From: Gliomastix tumulicola
Lineage: Eukaryota; Ascomycota; Sordariomycetes; Hypocreales; Bionectriaceae
Length of the DNA: 64,000 nucleotides
Assembly: GCA_001599755.1 (NCBI GenBank)
Contig: BCHX01000007.1
Span: 558,001-622,000 of the forward strand
Reading direction: 5' to 3'
Shown: positions 33,690 to 45,052 of the stretch, one piece after another
Layout: every line of letters starts with the position of its first letter
Numbering within the stretch: the first letter of the stretch is position 1
Position numbers and translations under genes: made by a program
The notes under the pieces: model-generated
What the model was told of the DNA's origin: nothing
The model's database searches: none
What the model saw: the letters and a program-made list of their open reading frames with translations, nothing else

Positions 33690-34950
33690 TATCTCCCGCC
33701 GCCACCACCACGCTATCAGACCCGAGCCAGATTTGCAATTTTCTTCTGCCAAATCTGCAGCGATCCACTCCGAAGGGGTCCCTCATGTCACGATGCCCGC
33801 CCACGCCACGCTGTTTATTCCGCTCACCACGGCCATGAGCATTTGCAGTGCCGAGTGGGGGAGATAACAGGGCTGTCCTCCCACTAGCGGCGCTGTCGTG
33901 ATGCGGGAACAGGATGAGGCAATCCGGATCTAGAACCAATAGAGGATCCTCCGCCGGCGATTAGCCCCGAGAATGGCACTCGAGAAATTTGGCGTGGCCC
34001 CCGATGGCGTGCTTGGTTATTGGACCGCCCAGAGTCTCGGGAGACTCGTTCGAACGGCTGCCGCTCCGTATCAGACATTGTGTAGTTTGTCGTTCATCGG
34101 CAGCGAGCGGTGGCTGAACCCTGCATTGTGTGAAGCCACGTGGGAGTCTAGATAATGTTCGTGGTGACGCTAATGATCCGGTGCAGTCCGACGGTACTAA
34201 ATTCGGTCTTGGTACGGACGACAGTGCGGCTTATCGCATTATGGCGGACGCGTTAGGTTCGTCTAGTCTGTCTACCTGGACGGTGTCAGCACCTGGTGTG
34301 TCTGTCAGTTATATTAGCATTCACTGTTTGAGACTGGATCTTCTGAAGCCATACACAGGGATGAACGTGATCCCACCTACTTCACCTCACCGGCGAATCG
34401 ATGATGAAAATTGGTGCTTGTTGTCTTCATCCATAGAGATCCCTTACGAGCGTGCCAAGAGGAGGCACAGAAAGACAACAGTAGGTAGCTAAACTTGGAG
34501 AGAGCTCAACTTCCCCATCTATTTCTCTAACTGTTCGTCAGGGGCAAGTGGATAAAGGGGAACTAAACACACAAATCTCTGGAATGCTTGGTGTGTGCTC
34601 AGCTGCCAAGGCTAAGGGGCGGAAACAGTGCAAGACATGTCTCAACACATAGTCAAGGACGCCCATCCTGCAGCTATTTGAGCCGTAGCTGTAAGCGGTC
34701 ATAGGATAAACGAACATCGAGGACGCGCGTTTCGGGGGGTGGCAGAATCGTGAGCCTACAATGTGGTGGTCGACCTATCACCAGTTGATCGTACATGTCA
34801 GGGGGCTTTTTTCCCAAAGCAGCTCTCAGACCCGTCTTACGAAGCGCGACAAGCCAGAGACACGGGGCTTCAGGAATGTCTGTCCTGCCCTTGTCACAAG
34901 GAATGCCCTAAGATTTGATCGTACTCAGTCAGTCATGGAGTATGCTTCTC
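33690..34950. other. Intergenic, no gene seen
   Basis: Promoter side of both the UNC93-like gene (minus) and the first TIL gene (plus). Open frames are short and unassigned. Confidence 0.45.
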
Positions 34951-34954
34951 TCAG

Positions 34955-34960
34955 TATAAG
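34955..34960 (+). promoter_or_regulatory. TATA box of the first TIL gene
   Basis: TATAAG is about 112 bp upstream of the ATG at 35072, nearly the same spacing as in the second TIL gene. Confidence 0.45.
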
Positions 34961-35071
34961 TAGCAAGCTCATCCTCTGCGACATCACGCAAGCTGATAAG
35001 TCCTGCAGAAATCGACGTGGTCACACTCTTGCCTTTCTTCTCATTGGCCATCAGAGGACTTCGTATTCAAG

Positions 35072-35529
35072 ATGCATTTCACAGCGTCAGTCATTCTGAC
35101 ATTTGTCGTCCGCGCTCTTGCACGGCCTGCCCTCCAGGAATGCCCGGTAAGGCCGGGAAACCGTCACTCATCTCTCATACCAATCCTTTGCACTAACTAA
35201 TCACGGGCGAATCCCAATACTACAGCCCAATGCACACTATATGGCTTGCGGTAGTGCCTGCCCTACAGCCTGCAACTCACCGCCTGTTCAGGCATGTATC
35301 TTGCTTTGCGTCGAAGGCTGTTTTTGCGATGGCGGCTTTGTTCTTGATGCCGAGGTATGCCACCCGTTCATCGAACTCATTCTACTCGGCTAATGATTGA
35401 TGTGCTACACTACAGGGCAACTGCGTCGGACCGTCGGAGTGTCCTGCTGATTCCGTGGTGGGAAGTCAAGGCGGCGTGGTGGGAAGCATCCAAGGGACGT
35501 ACGAAGGTTCTGAGACCAACTCGGGATAG
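35072..35529 (+). CDS. Secreted TIL-domain cysteine-rich protein (trypsin-inhibitor-like), copy 1
   Basis: Three exons, 35072-35146, 35226-35354 and 35416-35529, give 105 residues. Introns of 79 and 61 bp have GTAAGG/GTATGC donors and TACAG acceptors and are in phase 0. A signal peptide (about 1-18, MHFTASVILTFVVRALA) precedes a trypsin-inhibitor-like domain. It has ten cysteines in TIL order: CPPN, MAC, SAC, TAC, QAC, LLC, EGC, FC, NC, EC. TIL domains are small five-disulfide folds found in serine protease inhibitors and in extracellular mucin-like proteins. The tail is Gly/Ser-rich. The gene is a duplicate of the one at 36345 with identical lengths of exons 1 and 2. No long single open frame exists, so automatic annotation could miss it. 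Confidence 0.82.
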
Positions 35530-36228
35530 TACTAGTACGTATCATTTGGGGTAGCAATTGAGACACTCTTTTATCTTATAGAGTGACAATATGCGACCGA
35601 GAAGATTTGGTCGAGACAAATAAGCCGCCCTTCAGTTTAGGCTTCTGTTGTGGAAAAATGAAACCGCTTTCGGCCAGTCGCAGGCTTCAAATGGTGCCAT
35701 TCTAGTCTAGTCCCTGGATCTTTGGTGCTGACAGAGCAGCTGAATTTGCAAAAAGTGAGTATCGTTCAGGTCATGCGAACCTCTGAGGTTGGGGGCTTCA
35801 ACCTAAGCTCATCTTGGCCTTATCCTGGACGTCCATTCCTGGGCCCTTCGCCCCCAAGGTGTTCTGTACTCCCCGAGACGCTCCGTAATAACTACGAGGC
35901 TGTTGTCAAGTCCAGGGAATATTTTCACACTGTGTGTTCCTGGATGACCATCATTTGGCCATTTGTCCAGTATCGACGTCGACGGTATGATCTCAAACTA
36001 ATGTATCTCCTATAGGCTATGGACATTATTTGTAGGTTCCCAAGCCTCGAAGAGCGAACGACCAGCTCAGATTGTGATTGAAAGACGCGCACATGCAGGA
36101 GATGTCTTTACCAGCCCCCAGATCTGTCAGACAGCGCCGCAAAGTAAGCAGCGCTGACTGCGCCCAACTCGTGAGCGATATTCCGAATCTCCAGACCTGC
36201 GACGAGGCTGAGATAAGTAACAATCAAG
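35530..36228. other. Spacer between the two TIL genes
   Basis: No gene seen. It contains the 3' flank of the first TIL gene and the promoter of the second. Confidence 0.5.
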
Positions 36229-36237
36229 TATAAATAG
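36229..36237 (+). promoter_or_regulatory. TATA box of the second TIL gene
   Basis: TATAAATAG, a near-consensus TATA box, is about 108 bp upstream of the ATG at 36345. Confidence 0.65.
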
Positions 36238-36344
36238 CCATAGAGTATACTGCCACAACGATGAACTTTGAATAACCTTCATACTCACTCAATTCGCCAT
36301 CTTCTCATCTCAGCCCGCCATACCCCGTCATACCAACCTTCGAA

Positions 36345-36738
36345 ATGCGCTTCATCGCCCCCGTCATCTTCGGCTTCGCCATCGGCGGACTCGCCGTCCC
36401 GGCTGCCCCAGATTGCCCTGTACGTCCAAGCTCTACCGAGCCTCTCCAATGCTAATGATCATGCTGACACCCTGGAAGCCTGGAAAAGAATGGCTGCAGT
36501 GTGTCGGATGCCCCCCTACGTGCAAGGTCCCTAAGCCTGGGATCTGCCCCCTCGTTTGCACGGCAGGTTGCCGATGTATCGACGGACTTGTTCTCAATGA
36601 GCTGACAGTGAGTTAATGCTGGCCACGTTCGTAGCGCCCAGGTGTGCCTTTGCTGACTTTGGTCCTTCTTTCCTCACATAGGGTGATTGCATTCGTCTCA
36701 AGTCTTGCCCACCAAGCGCCCCGGAGGAGAGCGAGTAA
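36345..36738 (+). CDS. Secreted TIL-domain cysteine-rich protein, copy 2
   Basis: Three exons, 36345-36419, 36479-36607 and 36682-36738, give 86 residues. Introns are 59 and 74 bp (GTACGT ... GGAAG; GTGAGT ... CATAG), both phase 0. The signal peptide is MRFIAPVIFGFAIGGLAVPA. The mature protein has ten cysteines in the TIL order (DC, QC, GC, TC, IC, VC, GC, RC, DC, SC), including CPPTC and CTAGCRCIDG. Exon 1 (75 bp) and exon 2 (129 bp) have exactly the lengths of the neighbouring copy, which shows descent by tandem duplication although the sequences have diverged widely. The likely role is extracellular inhibition of serine proteases; the target is unknown. Confidence 0.82.
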
Positions 36739-36739
36739 G

Positions 36740-38010
36740 CGGCGGTGCCGTATATCGAAAGCCTCCGCTTCACTTCACTTGATGAAGAGGAACTACTTCT
36801 ATAGTCTAGGCTCATAAACTTAGTCCCAGTGAGGATCATTTTCATCTCGTACCCGAGCACGTAGTGTCTCAACCTTTGTTGTCTAGTACAGTCGCAATCG
36901 GGAAAACGTATCCTCACCGCCAATATCAACCAACTACCACCCTGTATTACCTCCCTCTGTTGCATAACACGTCGTTGTAACGCGTGCTCATGGTGGTCAG
37001 TGGGCTTGTGAGGCAGTTTATGCGGCCCCTTTCCCACGCGGTAAATTAGGCAAAACCAAAAAAAGAACAGGCATGTTCTAGGGAGCTGATTGTCGGCATT
37101 CGAATTCCTCCGCGCGCGGGGTAGTGGTGTCATATTCCTTCTCCATGTTAGTCTGCAGCTCTACTTTCCCCTCCTTTATTAGTGAACGAATTCCTTACAG
37201 CTCTTCCCCAAAGGCGAATCCATGAGGATTGGAAAATCTGCTGGAAGATCATTGTCCATGGTCGCTTGGCTTAGTGCCGAATTGCCGTGTCCAGGCGTGC
37301 GTTTGGCCAGAGCCCAACCGAAGGTCGCAATCCTTCTGATGCGTGGTTGCAGTGATACTCGGTCAAGATCCGAGAGCTGCGGAGTATCAATCCGTTATCT
37401 CATGATGTCCTCAAGCAGAGGTAAGACTCACCAGGACAGACATATGCCGAGCGGGGGAGCAGCTCCAATACCCATCCCCGCATTCTGGCGTGGTTCTACC
37501 CCGTATTGCCGACGACTTCTAGTGAGTAGTGACCCTCAAGGATAGCATGTAGTTGAATGTATTGCAGGGTTCCCTCCGTATGTGGGATCGGCTTGGCCCT
37601 CTTAAGAAGCGGTCAGTGTGGCGAACCCCTCGCTTAGGGGAACAGCACGGGATGGTACATCCGCCATCTCCAGCGCTCCGCTAGTCACGTTCTTCACTGC
37701 GCTGATATTGACCGAGTCACTGGACGGCAGGTCAGGGATGTTGAGTGCCTTTCGCTCTCACTGTGAGAATTTCCAAAAATCCGGCCATGTTCCGTTCTTG
37801 AGCATCTTGTTCGCCTTACCCGGCGTCGTGATCTACACTGCTTATCGAAGAGTGCAACCCAATTGCCATGCAGGTGACGTGTGATGCCACTCACAGGCTT
37901 CTGTCATTGGACATGACATGCTTTCGACTACCGTATCTCACGTCGACCGGAGTTCCGACTTCGTCCGGTCTGATAGACTTCATGATCGGGTGAACAAAAT
38001 AGCAGGTGAA
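36740..38010. other. Intergenic, no gene seen
   Basis: Short overlapping open frames only. No third TIL copy was found here. Right end is the promoter of the PstS-like gene. Confidence 0.45.
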
Positions 38011-38019
38011 CAGAATGTC

Positions 38020-38026
38020 TATAAAT
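38020..38026 (+). promoter_or_regulatory. TATA box of the PstS-like gene
   Basis: TATAAAT lies about 120 bp upstream of the ATG at 38143. Confidence 0.55.
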
Positions 38027-38142
38027 TGGGTGGAATCTGCTCTCCCTTCCCTCTGGTTCACACCAAGCTCGGCACAAGTCTCTTCAAGGCAAATACCCGC
38101 CAGCCATAGTCCAGGTTCTGGATAACATTCCTTCACACAGAC

Positions 38143-39384
38143 ATGGTCTCCTTCAGCTTCGTCAAGACACTCCTCGTGGGAGCGGGCGCCCTTCCCGTCC
38201 TCGCACAAGCGGCATCCGACCTACCACCGATGGGAGGCTGCCGAGACGTCAACTACACCAGTCCTTATGCCCCCGAGAACCTGAACACGAGCATCTGGTC
38301 TCTGGAGAAGACGACGAGGCGTGGCGGCAGCGAGTATAGAGGCCTCTACAACAAGACTTGGGACCTGTCGGACCTGCCCTCCTATGCGCCTACTCAACTG
38401 TTGAACGGAACGCTCCGTATCTGGGGCAGCAACTACCTCAAGGATGGTGATCTGGCCGACTATTGGGAGGAGGAATTCAAGAAGTTCCAGCCCAACATCA
38501 AGATCGAGTGGCACCTTCCCACGACTGCCATCGCCATCCCAGCTCTAGCAGCCAAGTTTGCTGACCTTGGCGTTGGTCGTCCTGCTACTCTGATGGATCG
38601 TCTGACCTACCAACAGGCCTTTGGCCATGACCTTCTTGAGGTTACCGCTGCAACCGGGTCTCATCAGGTCTATGGCTGGTCCCCAGCCTTTGCGATTGTT
38701 GTCCGAGAGGATAACCCGATCACTCAGATCTCTATGAAAGAATTGGATGGTGTATTCGGCACTGCGCGGGGAGGGGGTTATAATGGAAGCACCTGGATGA
38801 CGAACTACCCTTTCAAGCGTGGACCCGAGGATAACATCCGCTTCTGGGGACAGCTCGGCCTCAAGGGCGCCTGGAACAACGCACCAATCCACCCCTGTGG
38901 TCAGACCACCAAGGCCAACATCCAGGATGTCTTCCAGAACCTCGTGCTCGCCGGCAGCAACCAGTGGGTCGAGGGACTGCGGACATTTGCCAACTACGCT
39001 ATTGCAAACGGCACGACCGCCCGCTGGAGCAAACAGGTACAGGCAGCGGCCAGGGAAGACCCGTACTCGATCTGCGTCGGATCCCCCGAGGTGGTCGGAC
39101 CCGGCCTGAAGGAGCTCGCTGTGCAGGGTTTCGACGGCGGCCCGTACGTCAACCGCACGCTCGACAACATCAGGGAGCGCAAGTATCCCCTCTACAACGA
39201 GATCTTCTTCTTCTTCCACAACTTCAAGGTCTCCGAGGAGCCCATGAACCCGTTAGTCTACGAGTTCCTCAGGTTTGTCCTCAGCCGTGAGGGCCAGAAC
39301 CAGATCCAGCGTGAGGGCCGATACACGCCTCTTACTGCGTGCGTCGTCAACAAGATGCGGAACGAGATCGAGCCTGTGGCGTAA
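38143..39384 (+). CDS. Secreted PstS-like (PBP-type) solute-binding protein
   Basis: Intronless, 413 residues. A signal peptide (about 1-22, ending VLAQA) is followed by a periplasmic-binding-protein-like fold. LLNGTLRIWGSNYL begins the first lobe. ISMKELDGVFG resembles the conserved strand where PstS proteins have ELxxIFxG. YPLYNEIFFFFHN and YEFLRFVLSREGQNQI followed by GRYTPL match the C-terminal PstS signature (YPLxxxxY ... FLxFVLSxEGQ ... GYxPL). Bacterial PstS binds phosphate outside the cell for an ABC importer. Fungi lack that importer, so a different role (binding, scavenging or signalling) must be assumed. Several N-glycosylation sequons (NTS, NGT, NRT) fit secretion. Absence of introns raises the possibility of old bacterial origin. 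Confidence 0.82.
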   Translation: MVSFSFVKTLLVGAGALPVLAQAASDLPPMGGCRDVNYTSPYAPENLNTSIWSLEKTTRRGGSEYRGLYNKTWDLSDLPSYAPTQLLNGTLRIWGSNYLKDGDLADYWEEEFKKFQPNIKIEWHLPTTAIAIPALAAKFADLGVGRPATLMDRLTYQQAFGHDLLEVTAATGSHQVYGWSPAFAIVVREDNPITQISMKELDGVFGTARGGGYNGSTWMTNYPFKRGPEDNIRFWGQLGLKGAWNNAPIHPCGQTTKANIQDVFQNLVLAGSNQWVEGLRTFANYAIANGTTARWSKQVQAAAREDPYSICVGSPEVVGPGLKELAVQGFDGGPYVNRTLDNIRERKYPLYNEIFFFFHNFKVSEEPMNPLVYEFLRFVLSREGQNQIQREGRYTPLTACVVNKMRNEIEPVA

Positions 39385-40457
39385 GTAACGGGCGCTGTTG
39401 GTGTCGACGGAGGATGATTTCTTTACTTGGCAAGATGATGGTATTAGCAAGGCGGTAGCATTAGCATCTGGTGAGGATGGACTTGCCAAAGTGACGTGTT
39501 TTAAACCTGTTAAATGAAAGAAAATCTCCACACGCATATTCAGGACAGAACATGAGACGTCGTGTTGTGTATTATGACCTGCCTAGACGGTTGTAGGATA
39601 ATTACTAGTAGCATCAGTAGTCACTCGGCGTGCATACTTGATTGAAATTGTTGAACGAGTCTTGGGTCAGTGTATCGATTCGCGCGTGTCTAGGTATACT
39701 CCCCCCGTGAAGGGACTCAAGGGAAACGGAAATGGAGATAATATGCCCACACAGAGTAAACTTGATCAAATTAATGCAAGAGGGAAGCGTCCTAGTGGTC
39801 TCAACATAATACTCAGCTCAATGTATGGACAGAGCACAGTGAGTACCGTTGCGGAACCGATACTCCATCTGTGTCGTGGATATTTTTTAATACTACTCCT
39901 TGAAGACGCCAAGGACGATGATCACACTCCAAACTCGCCTGTCATGTTTCATCTTTAAGCCATCACAACCTATGCATCTTACTTGTTTACTGGGCAGAGA
40001 GTTCGATCACTCTTGGCCTTGCAATTGCTCAGGTACCACGCACCTTCAAGCGCGGTATTTGACGATATATGTTGTCCTCAGTGATCGCCTCATAGGCAAC
40101 GCTATGGCACTAATACACCCAAAGGCGATGGTCACCGCTCAGGCCTTCCATCTCACTCAAGAACAGGCTCCGGTCCATCGTGGAAAGCGCCACATCTAGC
40201 AACCTGAACCACTTACCGCCTCTTACCGGCGAACTTGTCCCTGTTCACCGGACCGGAACGGCCCCAGTCCCATGAACCGGATGTCGCCCCAGAACGTTGA
40301 CCACAAGGGCAGTGTCATGATCCATCGGCGCGACAAAAGAGCCCGACCGTCGGATCGTAAACAACAGCGCCGAGAGATAAGATCCAATGGCTCCCATCTA
40401 ATCCATGAAAGCATGGCATTTAGCCTGTCAGATCCAGCGTCTCGGTAGCAGTCTAAG
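39385..40457. other. Intergenic, no gene seen
   Basis: AT-richer 3' flank of the PstS-like gene and unassigned sequence. No domain or splice pattern was recognised. Confidence 0.45.
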
Positions 40458-40580
40458 TCAGATGCGCCGGAGCTCGCCATTCGTCTGATATCTTGCGCCA
40501 TTGTTCGCTTCGACCCGCACTGGCCGGCCGTCGGGGAAGATATCGACATTGGGTGGGGGCTTCGTAAATGCGCTGGACAT
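40458..40580 (-). CDS. Possible 40-residue peptide or gene remnant, divergent to the dioxygenase
   Basis: An ATG at 40580 on the minus strand opens a 40-codon frame (MSSAFTKPPPNVDIFPDG ...) with a codon pattern like a real N-terminus, then stops at 40458. It begins only about 112 bp from the oppositely directed dioxygenase start. Sequence beyond the stop is in another frame and not recognisable. It could be the head of a truncated gene that once shared the promoter, or chance. Confidence 0.18.
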   Translation of the reverse strand: MSSAFTKPPPNVDIFPDGRPVRVEANNGARYQTNGELRRI

Positions 40581-40692
40581 TGCGTGACGGGATATTATCA
40601 GCTTATCGTATAACCCAGACTGAGCTCACATTTTAGGCGTCATTCCACTAAAGGTGATCAATGCGCGTGTTGATCGTGAGATATCCAGCATC

Positions 40693-42155
40693 ATGGCCGT
40701 CACTCAGATTCTCCGTCCCAGCCCATACAAGGCATCAGTTGACGTGTCTTCCACGCACGACAGCTCCAAGACGACCAAATTCCCGCTGGCTCTGTCGCGG
40801 GCAGAGGAATCCACTCTCGAGGATGTAGTCAAGGAAACAGCCCAGCTCGCCAGCTCCGGTCGTCTCACTCAGCTCCTTGATGAGCATGAGGGCGCCATCT
40901 ACTTCAAAAACCTAGGGCTCAAGACCGCAGAGGACTTCTCGCAGTTTGCGCACGCGTTTGGATGGACGGCGCATGAGGATATCGGGAATCCGGTGCGGAG
41001 GACGATACATGCGAAGAATGTGGCCACCGCCAATGAGGGACCGAACACGCAACCCGTGTATCCTCATAATGAATTTGGGCTGAGCCCGCACTATCCTTCC
41101 TACGTTTTATTCTACTGCGCTTCCGCCCCAGAGACAGGTATATCTTGCCCTTGAATAGCATGGGTGGTTCAGACTGACAGTTTAAAGGTGGAGAGACGCC
41201 GATTAATAACTCTGTCCTTCTGTATCGCCGCTTGAAGGAAGCACATCCTGAGTTCATCGACGAGATTGAGAAGCGGGTATGATTCCCTTCTTATGCGGTG
41301 AAACTCCATGTGGCTAAGCGTGTGAGCAGGGCGTCAAGTATCAGCTCTTCTATCAGAACGGATCCAAGGACCAGACAAGCTCAGCCGGTACGACTGTCCG
41401 CCAGTCGTACGGGAAGCACATCCTCGATACGGATGACACGGAGACGGCCCGAGCCAAGACCGAGAAGGAAATCAAGAGACTGCCGACGGCCACGTGGGAG
41501 TGGGAGAACCAGTCCGAGAGCAATCCTCTGGGAGACTTACGTGTCTGGCAAGTCTTGCCAGGTGAGTAAAGAGCATGAGGAGTCTCCCATTCGCATTATC
41601 ACATTTCCTAACACCATTCCAGCTGCGAGGGATCATCCCCGAACAGGCCAGACAGCCTTCTTCAACAATGTCGTGTCCAGATTCCTGAACGCAGTGGATA
41701 AGAACACTCTCTTGCCGCCGCACATCAACGACGAAGGTCGTTTCCAACCACCAGCATTTGTATGTGCTTCCATCCGAGTCGTCCCATCCCCTGTGACTAA
41801 CGCGTTTCCGTTTCTCATCGCACAGTATGGCGACGGGGGTCTCATCCCGCGAGAATATCTCGAGACGGCCGTGAGAATCATCAAAGAGACAAGGTCGCTT
41901 GTCAGCTGGACGCCAGGCGACGTGCTACTCCTCGATGTAAGTTTGGCTTTCGCCTGCCAATGCTGCTCATAGCAGTAGCTGATATTAATGTGTGCGCATA
42001 GAACCATGCAGTACAGCATGCGCGAGAGCCTTGGACTGGGTACGTTCAGCTGCTTCATCAACGCATTCATTTCTGACCCAAAACTAATCGTATGCCGCTG
42101 CAGAAACCGGAAGTTACTGGCGAGTCTATGGGACGATAACAAGGTTGCAGCTTGA
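40693..42155 (+). CDS. TauD/SyrP-like Fe(II)/2-oxoglutarate dioxygenase
   Basis: Seven exons, 40693-41137, 41188-41276, 41330-41561, 41623-41759, 41826-41936, 42002-42039 and 42104-42155, give 367 residues. All six introns are 50-66 bp and each junction restores the family sequence, for example PETG-GETPINNS and LLLD-NHAVQHAREPW. The facial triad is His125 and Glu127 in PHNEFG plus a distal His near 344 in NHAVQH; Arg346 is the likely 2-oxoglutarate ligand. HxE in place of HxD and the GGETP loop are typical of SyrP-like members, which hydroxylate amino acids or related acids. The substrate is unknown. The last two exons are very short, which could cause misannotation. The longer upstream frame starts with GTG and was not used. 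Confidence 0.87.
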
Positions 42156-43150
42156 AGTAAATGCTCTCTGGTATCAACTTCAATATCTTAGCCTTAGAAA
42201 CCTCTCCAATCAAACTCGAGACGTGTCACCAACTAAAGATGGGGTCACTAATGCAGCCAACAACTCGCGTTTTCTGCATCTACGAGCTAAACCACGAGCT
42301 TCATCCTACAGGAACTCTACTGAATATTTAACAAAAAATCTATCGTATGCAACAGATTCCCAACACGACTAGAAACTTGGGATGGCACGCGATTCCGTGA
42401 AAACGATGGTGCAAGTATAGGGTAGGCAGACAACCAGCCACATCAGAACAGCTGAGCGAAGGATCTTGGCTGCCTAGGTATTGGGGTTTCTCCTGCATTT
42501 CAAGACGCTACGGGACCTGGGTTTAATTGTCCCTGGGGAGCTCACTAACCATAATTCCTTATCTGAGATCGTACTGACCAGAAAGCCCCTTCTCAAGGCG
42601 TCCATCATCATCCTCGGCTCACCGCGACCCCCTCACTATGGCAGATCACCACCACTCCTCGTCAGCCACGATCTGCTAGCTCATCCTGGCCTAGCGTAGC
42701 AAACACGACAAGGATGGCAGGCCGCAGTGCTGTCTTCTCCGCACTGCAGAGCGCTGTATTTGGAGGAGCCTAGGCCTGAGCAAGCGCCTCCCTGCCCAGC
42801 TCCTCGCCGTGATCATCCCCCGATCCCTATTGGGTAATAACGCGAGCTTGACAGAACGAGAGAGAGAGAGAGAGAATGCGGGGTCGGGACCCGAGGACAG
42901 CAAGCCAAGAGGGCATAGCTTCGATGGGCGGCCGAGGCTCATTCTGGTCGGGGCGCTCTGCTATTCGTGCGACGATGCGTCCCCCGTCGCACCCGACGGA
43001 CGGGCGTTGAAAAAGTCTTTGTTCTGCTGTTCTCGGGCTGCGCTGATTCACGTCCATTCTCCGAGAGTCAGCTTATGTCCTTCGAGAAGGGCCAGCTAGA
43101 GGAAAGGAAGACGCGACGTCGCCGATATTCACCGCCTGCACAGCTGCAAG
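42156..43150. other. Intergenic region with a GA microsatellite
   Basis: No gene seen. A (GA)n run at 42858-42875 lies about 275 bp upstream of the ligase start. The last 300 bp are the probable promoter and leader of that gene. Confidence 0.5.
42858..42875 (+). repeat. (GA)n microsatellite
   Basis: Nine uninterrupted GA dinucleotides in the upstream region of the acyl-CoA-ligase-like gene. GA tracts in promoters can exclude nucleosomes or be length-polymorphic. Confidence 0.8.
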
Positions 43151-45052
43151 ATGACGGTATACAATGAGGGCAACGAGGTCCCGATACCCAACCTCGACCT
43201 CTTGACGCTACTCTTCGGTAAGACACGGCAGCATCCAGAGGCATGGCGAGGACTAGATGCTCATCATGCCACAGACTCGGAGCACTGCGCATCCAGCGAA
43301 GACACGCCCATCCACGCCGAGGCCGACCACCCAGACTACATCATCACCAAATCCAAAGCCCGCCATCTCACGCGCACATTCGCCCACTTCCTCCGGCACC
43401 GCTTCGGCATCGGCGCATCGTCGTCAGCGAAAGAAAAGGACGTCGTGGTCGCCGTGTCGACCGGCCAGTCCGCGCTCGCCTGCCTCTTCTTCGGTGTCGT
43501 CGCAGCTGGCGCCATCTATTCGGCTGCCTCGCACGCGAGCACCGTCAAAGACCTGGCGAGGCAGATCCGCGATGGACCGGGGAAGGTTCTCGTCTGCAGT
43601 GCGGATCTGAAGGACCTCGCGACCAAGGCAGCTGCCGAGGCTGGACTGGACAAAGGCCGTGTGCTCGTGTTGGAGAGCTATCCCGAGGTGAAGCTGTATA
43701 GCGCTGCTGACGAGACCATCGCGTGTGATTTCAAGGGTGAGCTAGGATGGAAGAAGATCACGGACCCTGAAGAGCTGCGAACGAGCACCGTGTGCATCTT
43801 GTACTCGTCTGGCACCACAGGCCTGCCAAAAGGTACTCCCCCTAATGGTAGCAACAACCATCTGGCCTTCTCTACTAACGCAACGCTTCCTAGGTGTCCT
43901 CGTCTCCCACACGAATCTCGTCTCCGAGACCTATCTCGTCGCCACCGTCTCACGCCCATACTTCCACCAGCAAGCCCTCGCCGGCAACCGCTTCGAGCGC
44001 CGTACCCTCGGCCACCTCCCGGCGGCACACATCGCCGGCCTCTGCGGCTACTTCATCATGCCCTTCTTCGAGGGCGGCCTGGTCTACTGGATGCCCTCCT
44101 TCTCCTTCGACCGCTTCGTCGAGCACTGCGGCAAGCTCCGCATCGACAACTTCTTCACCGTCCCGCCCGTCTTCATGGCCATCGCGAAGCACCCGGCCGT
44201 GCGCGACCAGTTCCGCCTCGTGCGGCAGGCCACCAGCGGCGCTGCGCCGTTGACGGGGGACATCCAGGAGCTGGCCACGACGAGGATGGGGAGCGGGTAT
44301 AAGATCAGGCAGACGTGGGGGATGAGCGAGACGACGGGGGCGGCGACGTATTGCCCGTTGGATGAGGAGGTCAAGATGGGCTGTCTGGGCAGGCTGTTCC
44401 CGAATGTCCAGCTGAGGTATGCTGTGGAATGTGATGATGAAGGGAACAATGCTGACTCGTGCTATTAGGCTGGTCGACGACAACGAGAAGGATGTCGAGC
44501 CGGGGCAGCCTGGAGAGGCTCTCATCAAGGGACCTATCGTCACGCAGGGATACCACAACAACCCCGAGGCGAACGCTGCATCATTCACGGCCGACGGCTG
44601 GCTGCGAACGGGCGATATCCTCCGCATGGACGGGCACGAACTCTACGTCGTCGACAGAAAGAAGGTATGCTTACCATCATCTTACATAAGGACAGCAACA
44701 CTGACCATCCATGATCCAGGAACTCATCAAGTACAAGGGCCTCCAAGTCGCCCCCGCCGAGCTCGAAGGCCTCATCGCCTCGCACCCGCTCATCCTCGAC
44801 GCCGCCGTCATCGGCATCGCGCAGAACGGCACCGAAGTGCCCCGAGCCTACGTCGTGCATGCGCCAACAGAGAATAAGCGGCTGACGGAGGAAGACGTGA
44901 TGGAGCATGTGAGGAACAAGGTGTCGGACTACAAGCGTCTGAGGGGCGGCGTCCGGTTCGTCGATGCGGTGCCGAGGAGCCCCGCGGGCAAGATCCTGCG
45001 GAAGCTTGTGAGGGAGATGAGGAAGAGGGAGGAGCAGGAGTCCAAGCTTTGA
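43151..45052 (+). CDS. 4-coumarate-CoA-ligase-like acyl-activating enzyme with peroxisomal PTS1
   Basis: Four exons, 43151-43832, 43894-44416, 44469-44664 and 44720-45052, give 577 residues. Introns of 52-61 bp have GTACTC, GTATGC and GTATGC donors. The adenylate-forming fold is clear. The ATP motif SSGTTGLPKG is split by intron 1. QTWGMSETTG, GWLRTGDI and the C-terminal PRSPAGKILRK with its catalytic lysine follow. The protein ends in Ser-Lys-Leu, a canonical type 1 peroxisomal targeting signal. Such enzymes activate aromatic or medium-chain acids to CoA thioesters through an acyl-adenylate for beta-oxidation or secondary metabolism. The pre-domain insert between residues about 35 and 60 is variable. 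The exact acid cannot be read from sequence. Confidence 0.93.

Noticed and set aside
38143..45052. Possible secondary-metabolite gene cluster
   Set aside because: No NRPS, PKS, terpene synthase or other core enzyme is present; the ligase has a stand-alone 4CL-like architecture without carrier domain.
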